A DNA stretch of 64,000 nucleotides from NCBI RefSeq assembly GCF_000218685.1, contig NW_006763290.1, positions 4,552,908 through 4,616,907 of the forward strand, in the 5' to 3' direction. Below the pieces are notes generated by a model. That model saw only the letters and a list, made by a program, of their open reading frames with translations. It was not told the origin of the DNA and made no database searches. Shown in pieces: positions 31,914 through 43,059 of the stretch (positions within the stretch are counted from its first letter, which is position 1; every line of letters starts with the position of its first letter). The position numbers and the translations under genes are program-made. Source of the DNA: Serpula lacrymans var. lacrymans S7.9 (taxonomy: Eukaryota > Basidiomycota > Agaricomycetes > Boletales > Serpulaceae).

Positions 31914-32491
31914 ATAATCATTTTGTGACTAAACCAATGTTAGACAAATAATGGTAGGTGTGCTTACTCAATGAGCCAGGATCTGAGAATGTTGAGTTTT
32001 GTGCTCATTGCCCATAGAGATACAAATGGAACCATTTGCATGTTCTTGTAAGTAGTCTATGGATCCCAGTCAAACTGGGTGTGTGGTTACTGAAACTGAT
32101 CATATTAATTGCAGCCATGAGCAAAATGATGAAGCTGGGTTTGAGCTTTTTAGCAAGGTACAACCCAACTGGCAACACATAAAGATATGGGAGGCTTGGG
32201 GCAAGTATACACAAAGTCAGTTTGGTAATTTTCCAGAGTACTGAACTGTATGTAGCTGATATAGATGGGTCTGTGCCAAAAGAGAGCCTACCAAGCAAGC
32301 AGAAAGAAAAAATCAAGCTTCCACTCGATGATAATGGATATCCCATCCTTGTAGATGAGAATCCATCTTCCCTGGCAACCTTTTAAAACCTACAGGCTAT
32401 CATCAGGTCTTTCCTGACAACACATTATCGGATTTCCACTGGAAACACAAGGCTTCAGTACCTTGCACCAGCCATGCTGAGCGACTATATT

Positions 32492-32909
32492 TGTTACAAT
32501 AACACAATTTTTGGACCTTCCGTTTAATTTTCATTCTCCTCTTCAACTTTCTTTTATAGTTTTCACACTCCGTGCCATGTAGCACTTCCCCTTTTTGTTC
32601 AAACTCCTCTTTCTCATGTTGCGCTGCTTTCTTCTTATTTTAGCCACAAGTCTCTCACGCAGTGGAGCTAGTCACACGGGCTGCACCCTATGACAGCATC
32701 AGCCACTGCCTTTAGCAACTTTATAGGACATACGTACAAACAAACCTGTAACAGTATATAAACCCCAATAGATCAAGGAAACTCCTTAGCGAGCCCTCCT
32801 GTTGTATACCAACAAACTCTCTGCAGCTTAAGGGGTAACCACTCCCTCATCATCTACCTTTATAGTGTGTTCCTGTGTGCGCCAGAGTAACTAACTCTTG
32901 GTTGTTACA
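32492..32909 (+). mobile_element. Solo Chromo-A LTR (TSD ATATT)
   Basis: 418 bases, TGTTACAATAACACA...TTGTTACA, flanked by ATATT (32487-32491, 32910-32914). R motif AGCGAGCCCT has one change. Confidence 0.92.
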
Positions 32910-33610
32910 ATATTGACTTGTCAAAGGGGTATATACCTCTGGGGTATAAGTTCTGGGAACCATCACGTATGACAAAGGAGGAAACCTAGGGTCTGTTGGA
33001 CCATTGGTACAACCGGCAGAACAATATAAATGCAAAAGTTACCTTCAGGTTCAAATCTAGTCTGCACTCAGTAGCCAATAAAGGAAAGGGTAAAGAGAAG
33101 GCAGCAATGAAGAGAGTCCTTCCCAGAGTGAGAATGGTTGCACCAAAAAGCAAATCCACCAATGAGGAACAAGAGGAGATTGAGGGGCTTGATGAAATCC
33201 TAAGTGATGATGAACATGGTGCTGACGTTCAGAACCAGCCCGGGCCCTCCAAACCAGCTGCAAGTCAACAAACTGTAGCCTTCCAGGAATCAACAACCAG
33301 GCCCAGGCCCTCCAAACTGATGCCTGACCCCATCCTGGCTCCTTTGAGCAGCAATCTGTAGGTGGCTCTGCGTGCAGCCTTATCTACATTGCCCGGGGTC
33401 CTGGGATGGCCACACAGGTATCAGGGACTATACTGCTATGGCCCTGATATGTTTGGCAGTAGGAATGCTGCTCTGGGACCTTCATATAATCCAATTCACT
33501 GACAAGGATGAGGACCTGATGTTGTTATACATTGAATTTGCCATGGTGGACAACAGTATTTTCCCATTCTACAGGGATATGACCACTGCAATACTATACA
33601 GTTTGGAATC

Positions 33611-34035
33611 TGTTACAATTGACATACCAGCACCTACTTACACTTCACTTTTCTGTACTTTTACTTTTCATTTTCCAAGTCATGTGACTGCTCACATGAC
33701 CATTTACTTTACTTTACTTTTTGGACTTTTCATAGTCATATGACCAATCACGTGATGCATCACCTGACCAGTGTCTAGACTCATCATGTGACCGGTCACA
33801 TGCTAGACTTCGGACTTTAAACTTCTTTACAACTGTACAGTACCTCATGTATTGTAGTATATATACCTGAGCAATACATTGGGAAGGACTCAGCGAGTCC
33901 TCTCCTAGTGTTTACCAACATTAGTGAAGACAACCTCCCTCCTTTGATAGGTGGTACACTTTCTTATCTGCCATTGAGTTGTTGTTTTTGTTGTGCTCCA
34001 GTGCCCCAAGACTGTGTCTTGTTGGTGCTGTCACA
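33611..34035 (+). mobile_element. Solo LTR, family C (TSD GAATC)
   Basis: 425 bases, TGTTACAATTGACATACC...GGTGCTGTCACA, flanked by GAATC (33606-33610, 34036-34040). Removing it restores the frame of the host gene. It carries several GTCACATG-type palindromes, TATATATACC, and AGCGAGTCCT at the expected transcription start. Confidence 0.92.
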
Positions 34036-34279
34036 GAATCTGCCTTCCCTGACAAGGCAAACCCACTACCCAGGATGGTGACAAGGGTGATGCAGAGTCC
34101 CACCAAACATAGACATGAGGAGATAGATGAAGAACTCAGGAACATTGCACACAGGACAAGGTCAGGTAATAGTCCAGTAAAACAGCTTCAACAAGCCAAG
34201 GACACCAAGGTAGATCAGATACTAAAGGTAAAGAAACCCAGGAGGCATGGAATAGTAGGTATACCTCTTGTACAGTAAT

Positions 34280-34663
34280 ACAATAGATGTATACAATGGC
34301 CCTGGGTTCAAAATGTGTACCCGGGGATGTGAGTGTTATAGTCATCTCGGGTTAGATGACCTTACAGCCTGGGTTGAACAGATCATAGATCACTTGGCTA
34401 TAGGCAGTTGCTGGGCAATATTCCCATGTTGCTGGGCATCACTTACAGATAGCTTATCAATGAGTTGAAGTTAAACAGGTCCTGGGGTAGAGCTCTCAGA
34501 CTTATTCTTATCACACATTTTTGCACTGGGATTGTAATGTAGGTAGCTCAGATTTATAAGAATCAGGTAAGTAAATGTACATGTACAGTAAGTGGTGAGT
34601 GAGGAGAAAGAAAGAAAGAAAAAATTAAATTTATATTACAAGTCCCTTCAATAATGATCTCTT
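34280..34663. other. No gene seen
   Basis: No convincing coding frame or repeat; ends in an A-rich stretch with repeated GAAA (34610-34625). Confidence 0.3.
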
Positions 34664-35084
34664 CTAATTGTGGTCCCTCTCCTTTGCTTTCAACCTTGCT
34701 ACCTCATCCTCCAGCTTGCTAATCCTCTCATAGAGATCCCCAATGATCCCCTGCCTTTGCTCCATCCTTGCTGCCCTTTCTTCCAAGGAAGGAGGGGGAC
34801 TCCATTGCTGTGCCGGGGACAACCATTGTACATGGCTGGGAACCGGGGATGTAAAGCTGAAGTCTATGAGATCCTGACCATCACTTTGAGGAGTGACAGC
34901 AATAGGGACCTCACCTCCCGGGGGTATGTGGGGCCTTGGTGGCTGAGGCAAATCCCCTTGTTGGACCTCAAAAGGCCAGTAAGAAGGAGGCCTGAGGGAA
35001 GGACAAGGGGTTCTGGGAATGTCCAAAAGCGCTCCTTCCTGCCTGAATGGATTGGGAGAGCCAGTGGGATGGAAAAGCGGGGAC
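34664..35084 (-). CDS. Unknown Pro-rich protein with C-terminal coiled coil
   Basis: The minus-strand frame has a Pro-rich part (PCPSLRPPSYWPFEVQQGDL, PQPPRPHIPPGGEVP) followed by a predicted coiled coil, LEERAARMEQRQGIIGDLYE and ISKLEDEVARLKAKE, ending at 34664. The frame is open upstream to the LTR boundary at 35085, so the N-terminus was lost to that insertion. No catalytic domain is visible; the shape resembles hypothetical proteins carried by fungal transposons. Confidence 0.4.
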
Positions 35085-35496
35085 TGTTACAACACACAAT
35101 TTTTGGACCTGTAAATTTCATTCTCCACTTTAACTTTCTTTTGTAGTTCTCACACACTGTGCCACGCTGCACTTTCTATTTTGTTCAAACTCCACTTTCT
35201 CGCGCTATGCAGCTTTTCTTTATTCTTAGCTACAAGTCTCTCATAGTGGAGCTGGTCACACAGGCTGTGCCCTATGACATCATCAGCCACTGCCTTAATC
35301 AACTGTATAGTACATATGTACAAATAGTCTGTAGATATATATAAACCTTAATAGATCAAGGAGACTCCTTAGCAAGTCCTCCTGTTGTTTACCCACAACA
35401 CACTTGGTCCTATCTTAAAGGGTAACCACTTCCACTCGCTTCACTCAAAGCTTGTCTGAGTTGTGCACCAGAGTATACAAGCTCTTGGTTGTAACA
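35085..35496 (+). repeat. Chromo-A 5' LTR
   Basis: 412 bases, TGTTACAACACACAA...CTTGGTTGTAACA. TATATATAAACC precedes the R motif AGCAAGTCCT (35371-35380). Confidence 0.9.
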
Positions 35497-35498
35497 TT

Positions 35499-35508
35499 AG
35501 GACTTGTT
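35499..35508 (+). promoter_or_regulatory. Self-complementary primer-binding site
   Basis: AGGACTTGTT lies 3 bases after the LTR and pairs over 10 positions (one G-U) with AGCAAGTCCT at 35371-35380, the predicted transcript start. No tRNA-type TGG site follows the LTR. Confidence 0.65.
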
Positions 35509-36032
35509 CTTATTACTCTCTCACAATTTGTGCAAACCCGGACCACAGGATTAAGTGGAAGTCTTTTGAACAGTAAGACTTGGGTGCCAGTCTGGTGTTG
35601 AGCATTTGCTAGCCAGCAGAAACCAAGTGTGTGCCCCAACCCTGCAGGCAAGCTCCTCAAGGCAAGATACTAGAGAGAATTGAACCAAACCATACATGGC
35701 CCCCAGTGTTAAGGGGAGTACTATAGCTCAGCAGTTGGTGTGGAACCACTGTTGATTAGATTTAGATACAAAACTTCTTCTTTGTTTTCCTCTGACCAGG
35801 CCGGGCACTTGCCTCTGCCAGTCTGGAAAAGGGTTGACAGCTTAACAAAGCAGACCACCCCCTGACAACTGTTCGGACCAGGGTTTATTACTGTTACCTT
35901 TTATATACTCTTTCAAATACTATAGTGTGGGTAGTCGGGGATTGAGACCCGTTACTCAGCTGGGAAGAGGTAGATCCGCAGATAGCAACCCCCAGTTACA
36001 TTTTTTTATGTTTACAAAGAGAACAAGTCAAC

Positions 36033-36326
36033 ATGTTGTCACAAACACAATCTGATGTCAACACTCTGTTGCACAACATGTGTGCACAGATTTTGTCGTT
36101 AACTACACAGCTCAGCAAGCTTCAGACAAACCCCCTAAAGTAGTTGAGCAAAAATGCAACAAGAAAGTCGAGATTGTTGCTGACCCCGGCACTTTCAAAG
36201 GAGACTGGGCTTGATTTGCCGAATGGTGGATAAAGGTCCAAATTTGGATCAAGGCAAACTGGGACACATTCACTGATGATTTTGAGATAGCAACAACTGT
36301 GCTATCAAGACTAAAAGGACCTGTGA
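36033..36326 (+). pseudogene. Chromo-A gag, N-terminal part
   Basis: ATG at 36033 in the same leader context as 43060. The product matches the N-terminal third of the 43-kb gag (MLSQTQSDVNTLLHNMC-like, KKVEIVADPGTFKGD, ILSRLKGPV-like) with frame damage. Coding ends at GGACCTGTGA (36326). Confidence 0.7.
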
Positions 36327-36520
36327 CACTCAGTAACAAAGCTCAGTCAAGCAAGGTCATCTGTAGTCACGCCACAGTCATAATGTAGTCGCATGTAGTC
36401 ATGATATAGTCACAAATTTGACAAACAATTATCCAAGCTCCAGAACTATGTCTGTAACAGTCTAGAATAATCCTAACTGTGCAAGTAAACCCAAAATAAT
36501 TAGTCATGTCCAGTCAAGTA
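36327..36520. repeat. CACTA-like element end with TAGTC words
   Basis: Begins CACTCAGTAACAAAGC at 36327, next to TGA (36324-36326), followed by five TAGTC words and several CAGTC variants. Same terminus as 11989, in the same plus-strand orientation. Confidence 0.55.
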
Positions 36521-38754
36521 TAGTTGTGTTGATTTTTTATCTAAATTTTACCAAGTGTGCATTATTTGGCTGGACATCTGATAATAATAGGGCATATATT
36601 GATCTTTGCCTTCCACAGGCTCAAAACAATGGCATCACCTACCTAGGTTTTGTTGGAGCAAAAATAAATACCTATAAAATGATCTGTAGTGTTTTCAAAT
36701 TTACACTGGTTAGGGATGGTTAAGTTTGGTTTGATTCAGTCCTTGGACATTTTTGTTTGAACCCCAAACTGAACCTGTACTGAACTTGCACTGGTCCAAC
36801 TTACAAGTTGACTTTACTAACATTCTCATATGTTGGTGCCTGTACAGACTTCTATTGCTTGCTTACAACAACACACATATCTGAAGCTAAGAGCCTCTCA
36901 AAGGAGGTAGAAGAGCTTGAATGGAATAAATATATAGTCAAGAACAAGTTTTATAGGTATAAAGACAGATTATCACAGTCTACCAGATGATTCTCAATTC
37001 TATTCCAGGGATTATGTTACAATAACACATTTACGGACCTTTCCTTTTATTTTCATTCTCCGCTTTAACCTTTTACTGTAGTTTTCTCACATTGTGCCAT
37101 GCGGCATTTTCCTTTTGTTCAAACTCCTCTTTCTCGCGCTGCACTGCCTTTCTTCTTATTTTAGCTACAAGTCTCTCACACAGTGGAGCTGGTCACATGG
37201 GCTACGCCCTCTGACATCATCAGCCCCTGTTTTATCAACTGTATAGTACAACATGTACAAACAACCTGTAGTAGTATAAATACCCAATAGATCCAGGAGA
37301 CTCCTTAGCAAGTCCTCCTGTTGTTTACCCACAACTAACTTGGTCCTATCCTAAGGGTAACCACTCCCCTCACTACCTTTATAGTTAGTTCTAGTTATGC
37401 ATCAGAGTATACAAACTCAATGTTGTTACAGATTACCTCCTGTTTGACCTTATATAAAAGACAAGTTAACTACATACAATCATATTGAAGAAATACTAGT
37501 ATCAGTACATTTGTTTATATAGTTGCCTGTTGAAGACAATCAGAGACAACAAGGAAAGGGCTGGTCAACTAGTTGTATATTGACAGCTAATCATTTAGCA
37601 TTTACAAGGTGTACCTCTACTAATGCATATAATCTGCCTCTTTCTGCTGCATTTCAAGTTCAAGTTCTTCCTCAGTTAGCCACTCAAGACCTGGATGCTT
37701 CTGAAGCACATATACTCTGCCACTGTAAGACTAAATCCCAATGATATCAACTATATAAGAAATAGGGCTTTGATATCATCAGACCATTTTCCCTCCATAT
37801 ATTCAGAGTGCACTGAATATCTATAAGGGGATGATATACAACAAATTTTTGTGTATTTCCTTCAGGCCCTTCAATTTCATAAAATGCAATTGCTTCACCA
37901 ATAATTGGAATTATATTCCCATTATTCCCTTCAAAATAACGATGTGATCTGAATTTCCTTTGTTTTCACTCAGTTGAGTATTCAAAACATGTTTCTTGTT
38001 TACATGCATTTTCCCCCATCTTGTAACTAGAATGTTCAGGTCAAGGGAAGCTTGCTTCCAAAAGGAAATAGCCTCAATCTGCATGACAAAGTTTTGGTGA
38101 GGTTCACGTTCTTGCTTTTTCACTTGAACTTTTGCAAATAGTTGATTAATTTTTTTGGGTTGTGGCTCAAACTGCAGCTTAGGGTAGTAGAAGAGTAGTG
38201 CTTTTGTTACTTTTTGCTCATTTATAATATTAGCCAAGTTAGATTAGGGTGCTTTTTTTGAGTGGATTTTATGCCCAACTTCTCCAATAGTCCTTTCTAC
38301 TGTAGCGGAGGGACCCATACCATTCAAAATGAACAGGAACATGAATTAACTGGAAGATGCATAATCAAAACCTTGAAACTTTCTCTGGATTTATTCCAAC
38401 ACAGCATTGGGTGATCTTTCTTGTTGTGTCCATTGTTTGCTCAGTGACATCCAGTGCTTACTATTCATTCAATCCCATGTGTTACACACCTTCACTTCAA
38501 GTTCAATGGTATCAATAATGACCCATTGACAACAAGGCTGAGATATTGGTAATTTGGATTCACTGCAGGTTTTGATTGAGGCAAACAAGCAGCAAATGTA
38601 TTTTAAACACTAGATTTGCTACTATATCAGGGTCAGAGAAGCAAAAACAACCGTGTATCATATAAATAAATTGACATAGATATAGGAGCAATAACTACAG
38701 GTTGAGAGAAAGGATATGATTAAAACACAAGTTGGAAACAATTAATCAACACCA
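36521..38754. other. Region inside the CACTA-like element; little recognised
   Basis: Apart from the solo LTR at 37015-37430, only short frames are present (36526-36723 and 37523-37744 plus, 37911-38237 minus). The last, with YYPKLQFEPQPKKINQLF, may be an exon. I see no known domain. Confidence 0.3.
37015..37430 (+). mobile_element. Solo Chromo-A LTR (TSD GATTA)
   Basis: 416 bases, TGTTACAATAACACA...TGTTGTTACA, flanked by GATTA (37010-37014, 37431-37435). AGCAAGTCCT variant. Confidence 0.92.
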
Positions 38755-41050
38755 CTAAAATGAGTACCTCCTCCTGTGTGGCCTTAAGTTGTGATGAATG
38801 AAAGACTGGTAACCATCTAAACCAGCATAACCCACATTAGACACGGATGGTGAAACAGTTGGCACTGTGGTATGTGACTCTTGGAGATCTATAAAAGTGA
38901 TGTAAATCAACAGTATACAACTCACAGGGGGGAGAAAATGACTCAACAAATCATTATTGGCAACCATTGTACCCTGATTGGCTACAAGAGTGATGAATGG
39001 GAAAAATTAGAGTTGCTAAATAATAATAATAATTATAAGTAGTTGCTCAATAAATGTCCCACACAGCTGAAACTCACCGAGTCTGTGCAAGGAAAATACC
39101 ATGTAACTCTGTTCTATGTTGATTGAATGCCTGATTTACCATAGCCTGCTGTTGTAAGTGGTTCAAAGTTTCAATAAAAACCGGGCCCTTGTATTCCCTC
39201 CATGTAAGCCTTGGCAAAGTTGTGCAGGTACCCGACCACAGCTGATGGAACAAATGAGATATCTGTGAAACCTATGTGAGTGACAGTGTATAAGAATCAT
39301 GACAAACTAACCAATGTAACAGCATGCGCATAGGCTGCCAAAGGGATCATACCCAGCTCATGCCAGTCAGTTAAGGTGAGTACTCGCTCAAAAGGTAAGA
39401 GAAGAATACAGCGCAAGAACTCCTCAAAAGCAGGGTTGTTGTACAGGCCTAAAACATTACCCTAAGTGATATTAGTAATAGCACCCCTGATGTGGAACTT
39501 ATATCTTATAAATTTGTTGAATGTATGTGCAAATGAAATATCACCGGGTCGAGAATGAAGCTGAGTGAGTATCGCTTTTGTCTCTTCTGCTGACTGAGTG
39601 TGACCGTCTATGTATTGTGAATTGTAGGAGGGTCAACTTGGTCAATCTTCCAATGGCTCTTCTCATTGCCTACCTTTACCTATTTGTGAAGATTTCCTCT
39701 TGTTTTCCTTTCCCTTGTCTTTGGGACGGGGTCCATCTACAATTGTTGCGATGCGTCTCCTATCGTTGGTACAAAGGTTTTGGATCCTAGTCCTGGATAG
39801 TTCAAAGAAGTGCTGATCCATGCAAACTTCTTGGTGAGGAACATAGAAAGCTACATAGGTAAAAAAAAAAGTAATTATCATGAATCTAATAAAATCAAAA
39901 TATGGAGCTTACTGAAACCGCAACTGCCTATTACAATACACAATTTTTGGATCTTTAATTTTCATTCTCCTCTTTAACCTTTTCTGTAGTTTTCACACAC
40001 TGTGCCATGCGGCACTTTCCCCTTTGCTGAAACTCCTCTTTCTCGCGCTATACTGCCTTTTTCCTTATTTTTAGATACAACTGTGACATACAAGTTTCTC
40101 ACGCAGTGGAGCTGGTCACATGGGCTGTGCCCCTTGACATCATCAGCCACTGCCTCCATCAACTGTACAGTACACATGTACAAACAACCCTGTAGTAGTA
40201 TATATACCCTAATAGATGAAGGAGACTCCTCAGCGAGTCCTCCTGTTGTATCCTCACAACTAACTTGTTGAAGCCTAAAAGGTAACCACTCCCATATCAT
40301 CCTCTCTATAGCTTGTCTGAGATGTGCGCCAGAGTAACAAACTCTTGGTTGTTACACTGTCTGGATGTTCACAGATGAATTTTTGTTCAGCATCCACAGC
40401 TTTATCATCAACTGTGTCTGCATCTAAATTGGAAAACATATATAGGATCTTGTTACTACGCAAACAAGTTAACATAACCTGGATAATTTCATAGTTGTCT
40501 GCTTTGTTGCGAGGAATATTCTTATACCATTCTAACGTGCAAAAACAGGGATTGGTCAGAGGGTTATTTGCTGTGGGATTGACAAGCCACAAGTCATGGG
40601 GTGTCTGAAGAACCTGGGAATCCTGGTTGACTACACTAGGGGGAACAGATCCAACAGGAGTATTGAGGGGAGTAGGGGACGGCAAATGATCAACAGCAGT
40701 AGTTGTATGAAGTAATGGATTATCAGAGATACCTGCAAAAACAAAGATCACCTTACACATGCAATAAATGTATTAGCCATAGAATGTTTGTACCAAAACC
40801 AAGATCATACTCTATGTTGTAGGCCGCCAAGTGTAGGAGAGTAGTGTTTTCCGGCATAAAGCCTTGTCCTTCCCCATTACTAAGGGATGTGAATACATCC
40901 GAAATACTAGAAGCCCTGCTCAAAGCATTGCTATGGGCATTAGATGAGCTGTACCCTTCAGAAGACGAGGTCCAGCCCATGGCTCTGCCACTGGTGCGAT
41001 GTTTTTGTGATATGATAAATAATAATAATAATAATATCACTGTTAAGTGA
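38755..41050 (-). pseudogene. Unknown multi-exon gene, interrupted by a solo LTR
   Basis: Exon-like minus-strand segments follow in order: 41040-40800 (SRASSISDVFTSLSNGEGQG, LLHLAAYNIEYDLGFG), 40735-40357 (DNPLLHTTTAVDHLPSPTPL, YKNIPRNKADNYEIIQVML, EQKFICEHPDS), then across the LTR CGFS. Next are 39860-39600 (AFYVPHQEVCMDQHFFELSR, KDKGKENKRKSSQIGKGRQ), about 39460-39310 (NNPAFEEFLRCILLLPFERV, TDWHELGMIPLAAYAHAV) and 39240-39080 (LFHQLWSGTCTTL, ETLNHLQQQAMVNQAFNQHR). GT-AG junctions fit most gaps. I do not recognise the family. It lies between the CACTA-like end and the Helitron fragment and may be cargo of the former. Confidence 0.4.
39929..40356 (+). mobile_element. Solo Chromo-A LTR (TSD CTGCC/CTGTC)
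   Basis: 428 bases; the first base pair is altered (TATTAC for TGTTAC), end TTGTTACA. Flanks CTGCC (39924-39928) and CTGTC (40357-40361) differ at one base. It splits an exon of the minus-strand gene. Confidence 0.85.
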
Positions 41051-41244
41051 TCAAAATGTTAAATGAACTCATGCTGTCTGTAATGTATGTTAAGTCTTTG
41101 AATCCTATGATGCGTGTTTGACTTGCAGTTCTGTCGTTGAATATTCTTATAAGCCTGCCCTAAACTTGTACACAGTATACTGAATTCAAGCAGATAGTTC
41201 ATTGAATCTTTACAAATATCAACATATATTGTAATGTAAAAAGT

Positions 41245-42126
41245 CTATGGTATTACATTGATAAATTGATGAGAAATAAAAAAAGGGGATGAAAATATGA
41301 TCTGAGAATAAAACACTTTAGTAAAAAGGGTGAGAATTGGGGAAAAATCTACTTGCCAGTCAAGGATAAAGCGAGTCAGAATTTTGGGATACACCACATT
41401 GACGGTATGTCTGTCATTTGAACCACATGGAAATAGCACTTTTATTCTCTCTCCTGAAGTGCAGCAAGACAATGCAATGTAAAGTTTCCCATGCAAAAAC
41501 CCTAGAACAGGTAAATCCAGCCCAATCTATGTCACTGATTACCCTTGAGACTTGTTGATGGTCATGGCAAAGGCAGCATGGACAGGGAATTGACAATGTG
41601 ATAGCTTGATGGGCAATTCTGCCAATGAAGGTTCTAATGTGAGGCGTGGAATAAAAGCTACCTTTCCTGCATGTTTTCCTCCCAAGACATGGCACTTCAA
41701 TACTCTTCTCTTCATCTTTATCAAAATCATGCATGTTCTATTACAAAGTCCATTTAGGGGATCAATATTGCGGAGGAGCATAAGTGGACATCCAGCTACA
41801 AGTTTGAGGTGCGCTTCAGGAAGGCCAGATACTTGCAAGGAGTTCAAGAATTCCACAGGATAATTTTCATGCCCCTCTCCAACCACTTTATCAATTGACA
41901 GAGCTACTAACTCTTTTCCAGGGAATTTTGTGAGCATTGCTGAATTAAGGTTGCTAACGACATCATTTTTTGTGGAGAGGATGGTGCAATGGAGGAAATA
42001 GTGGTCATCTTGGTCTCCATTTGCAATTCCAGGATAGATAGTGTCGAATAATGAGTCTATGTTGTTTTCTGGCATAAGCATGTTGGCAGGAAGCTCAATA
42101 GTTCCATCTCCTGCAATTCCACGACC
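41245..42126 (-). pseudogene. Helitron Rep/helicase, C-terminal fragment
   Basis: The minus strand encodes the Pif1-like helicase end of a Helitron protein: GDGTIELPANML, YFLHCTILSTKNDVVSNLNS, KLVAGCPLMLLRNIDPLNGL, CNRTCMILIKMKRRVLKCHV and HAAFAMTINKSQG, then after a stop and frame change a remnant of the final helicase motif (HGKLYIALSCCTSGERIKV). The 5' part of the protein, with the Rep and most helicase motifs, is missing because the Chromo-A 5' LTR begins at 42127. Helitrons move by rolling-circle replication. Confidence 0.85.
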
Positions 42127-42542
42127 TGTTACGATAACACAATTTTCGGACCTTTCCTTCCTTTTCATTCTCCGCTTTAACCTTGTACACTTTAGCTTTC
42201 ACACATGGTGCCACGCGGCACTTCCCCTTTTGTTCAAACTCCTCTTTCTCACGCCGCGTTGCCTTCTTCTTATTTTAGATACAACTTTCTCACACAGTGG
42301 AGCTGGTCATGCGGGCTAGGCCCCATGACATCATCAGCCACTAACTTTATCAACTGTACAGTACATAAGTACAAACACTCTGTATTAGTATATATACCCC
42401 AATAGATCCAGGAGACTCCTCAGCGAGTCCTCCTGTTGTATACCAACAAACTCTCTGCAGCCTAAGGGGTAACCACTCCCTCTTCATTTTCTTTATAGTG
42501 TGTTCCTGTGTGCGCCAGAGTAACTAACTCTTGGTTGTTACA
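42127..42542 (+). repeat. Chromo-A 5' LTR
   Basis: 416 bases, TGTTACGATAACACA...TTGGTTGTTACA. It directly interrupts the Helitron helicase. Confidence 0.93.
42389..42431 (+). promoter_or_regulatory. LTR TATA box and predicted transcript start
   Basis: TATATATA at 42389-42396; the R motif AGCGAGTCCT (42422-42431) starts 33 bases downstream of the TATA start, a normal distance for Pol II initiation. The start is predicted from its complementarity to the primer-binding site. Confidence 0.6.
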
Positions 42543-42544
42543 TT

Positions 42545-42554
42545 AGGACTCGCT
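42545..42554 (+). promoter_or_regulatory. Self-complementary primer-binding site
   Basis: AGGACTCGCT, 3 bases past the LTR end, is the exact reverse complement of AGCGAGTCCT at 42422-42431. This is the layout of self-priming (Tf1/sushi-type) chromoviruses. Confidence 0.7.
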
Positions 42555-43059
42555 CTTCTACTCTCTCGCACAACTGCGCAAAAAGTCCCACTGGGCACCC
42601 GGACTCCAGGGTGAAGGAGATTTGGTTATTGGTTGGGAATATCCCGCATAGCAGATAGGTGCGCTCTTGGCAACGGCCTTGTAGTGCTCTGGGAGATGAA
42701 CCAAAACCTGTGATACGCGGCCCCCAGCGTTAAGGGAAGTACTATAGCTCAGCAGTTGGTGTGGAACCTCTGTTGATTAGAATTTACATACAAAACTTCT
42801 TCTTTGTTTTCCTCTGACCAGGCTGGGCACTTGCCTCCGCCAGTTGGAGAATGGTTGACAGCTTAATAAGTGGACCACCCCCTGACAACCGTTCGGACCA
42901 GGGTTTAATACATATACTTTTTATATGATTTTCAAATACTATAGTGTGGGTAGTCGGAGATTGAGATCTGATACTCAGCTGGGAAGAGGTTGATCCGCAG
43001 ATAGCAAGTGGGGACCCCCAGTTACCTTTTTTTTACTTTACCAAAGAGAACAAGTCGAC

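Larger units (their letters stand above)
32059..34279 (+). pseudogene. Unknown basidiomycete gene split by two solo LTRs
   Basis: Removing the solo LTRs at 32492-32909 and 33611-34035 gives an extended plus-strand coding region: QPNWQHIKIWEAWGKYTQSQ, DDNGYPILVDENPSSLA, then across the first LTR ...SDYIDLSKGYIPLGYKFWEP and LLDHWYNRQNNIN. Next come a long acidic, Pro/Ser-rich segment (33090-33361), a hydrophobic helical block (33400-33600, ALICLAVGMLLWDL), and across the second LTR SLESAFPDKANPLPRMVTRV. Stops at a few points (for example after KEET) suggest decay. The layout resembles an uncharacterised family abundant in agaricomycetes; I cannot give a function. Confidence 0.5.
35085..36326 (+). 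mobile_element. 5' end of a Chromo-A element, truncated in gag
   Basis: A complete 5' LTR (35085-35496), the primer-binding site, a leader of about 530 bases and the first third of gag are colinear with 42127-43360. The element stops at 36326, exactly where a CACTA-like terminus begins. Confidence 0.85.

Noticed and set aside
42205..42405. ORFs inside Chromo-A LTRs (for example 14205-14399, 48652-48945, 62368-62595 and similar)
   Set aside because: They are the same LTR sequence read in different frames, shift freely between copies and include promoter DNA.
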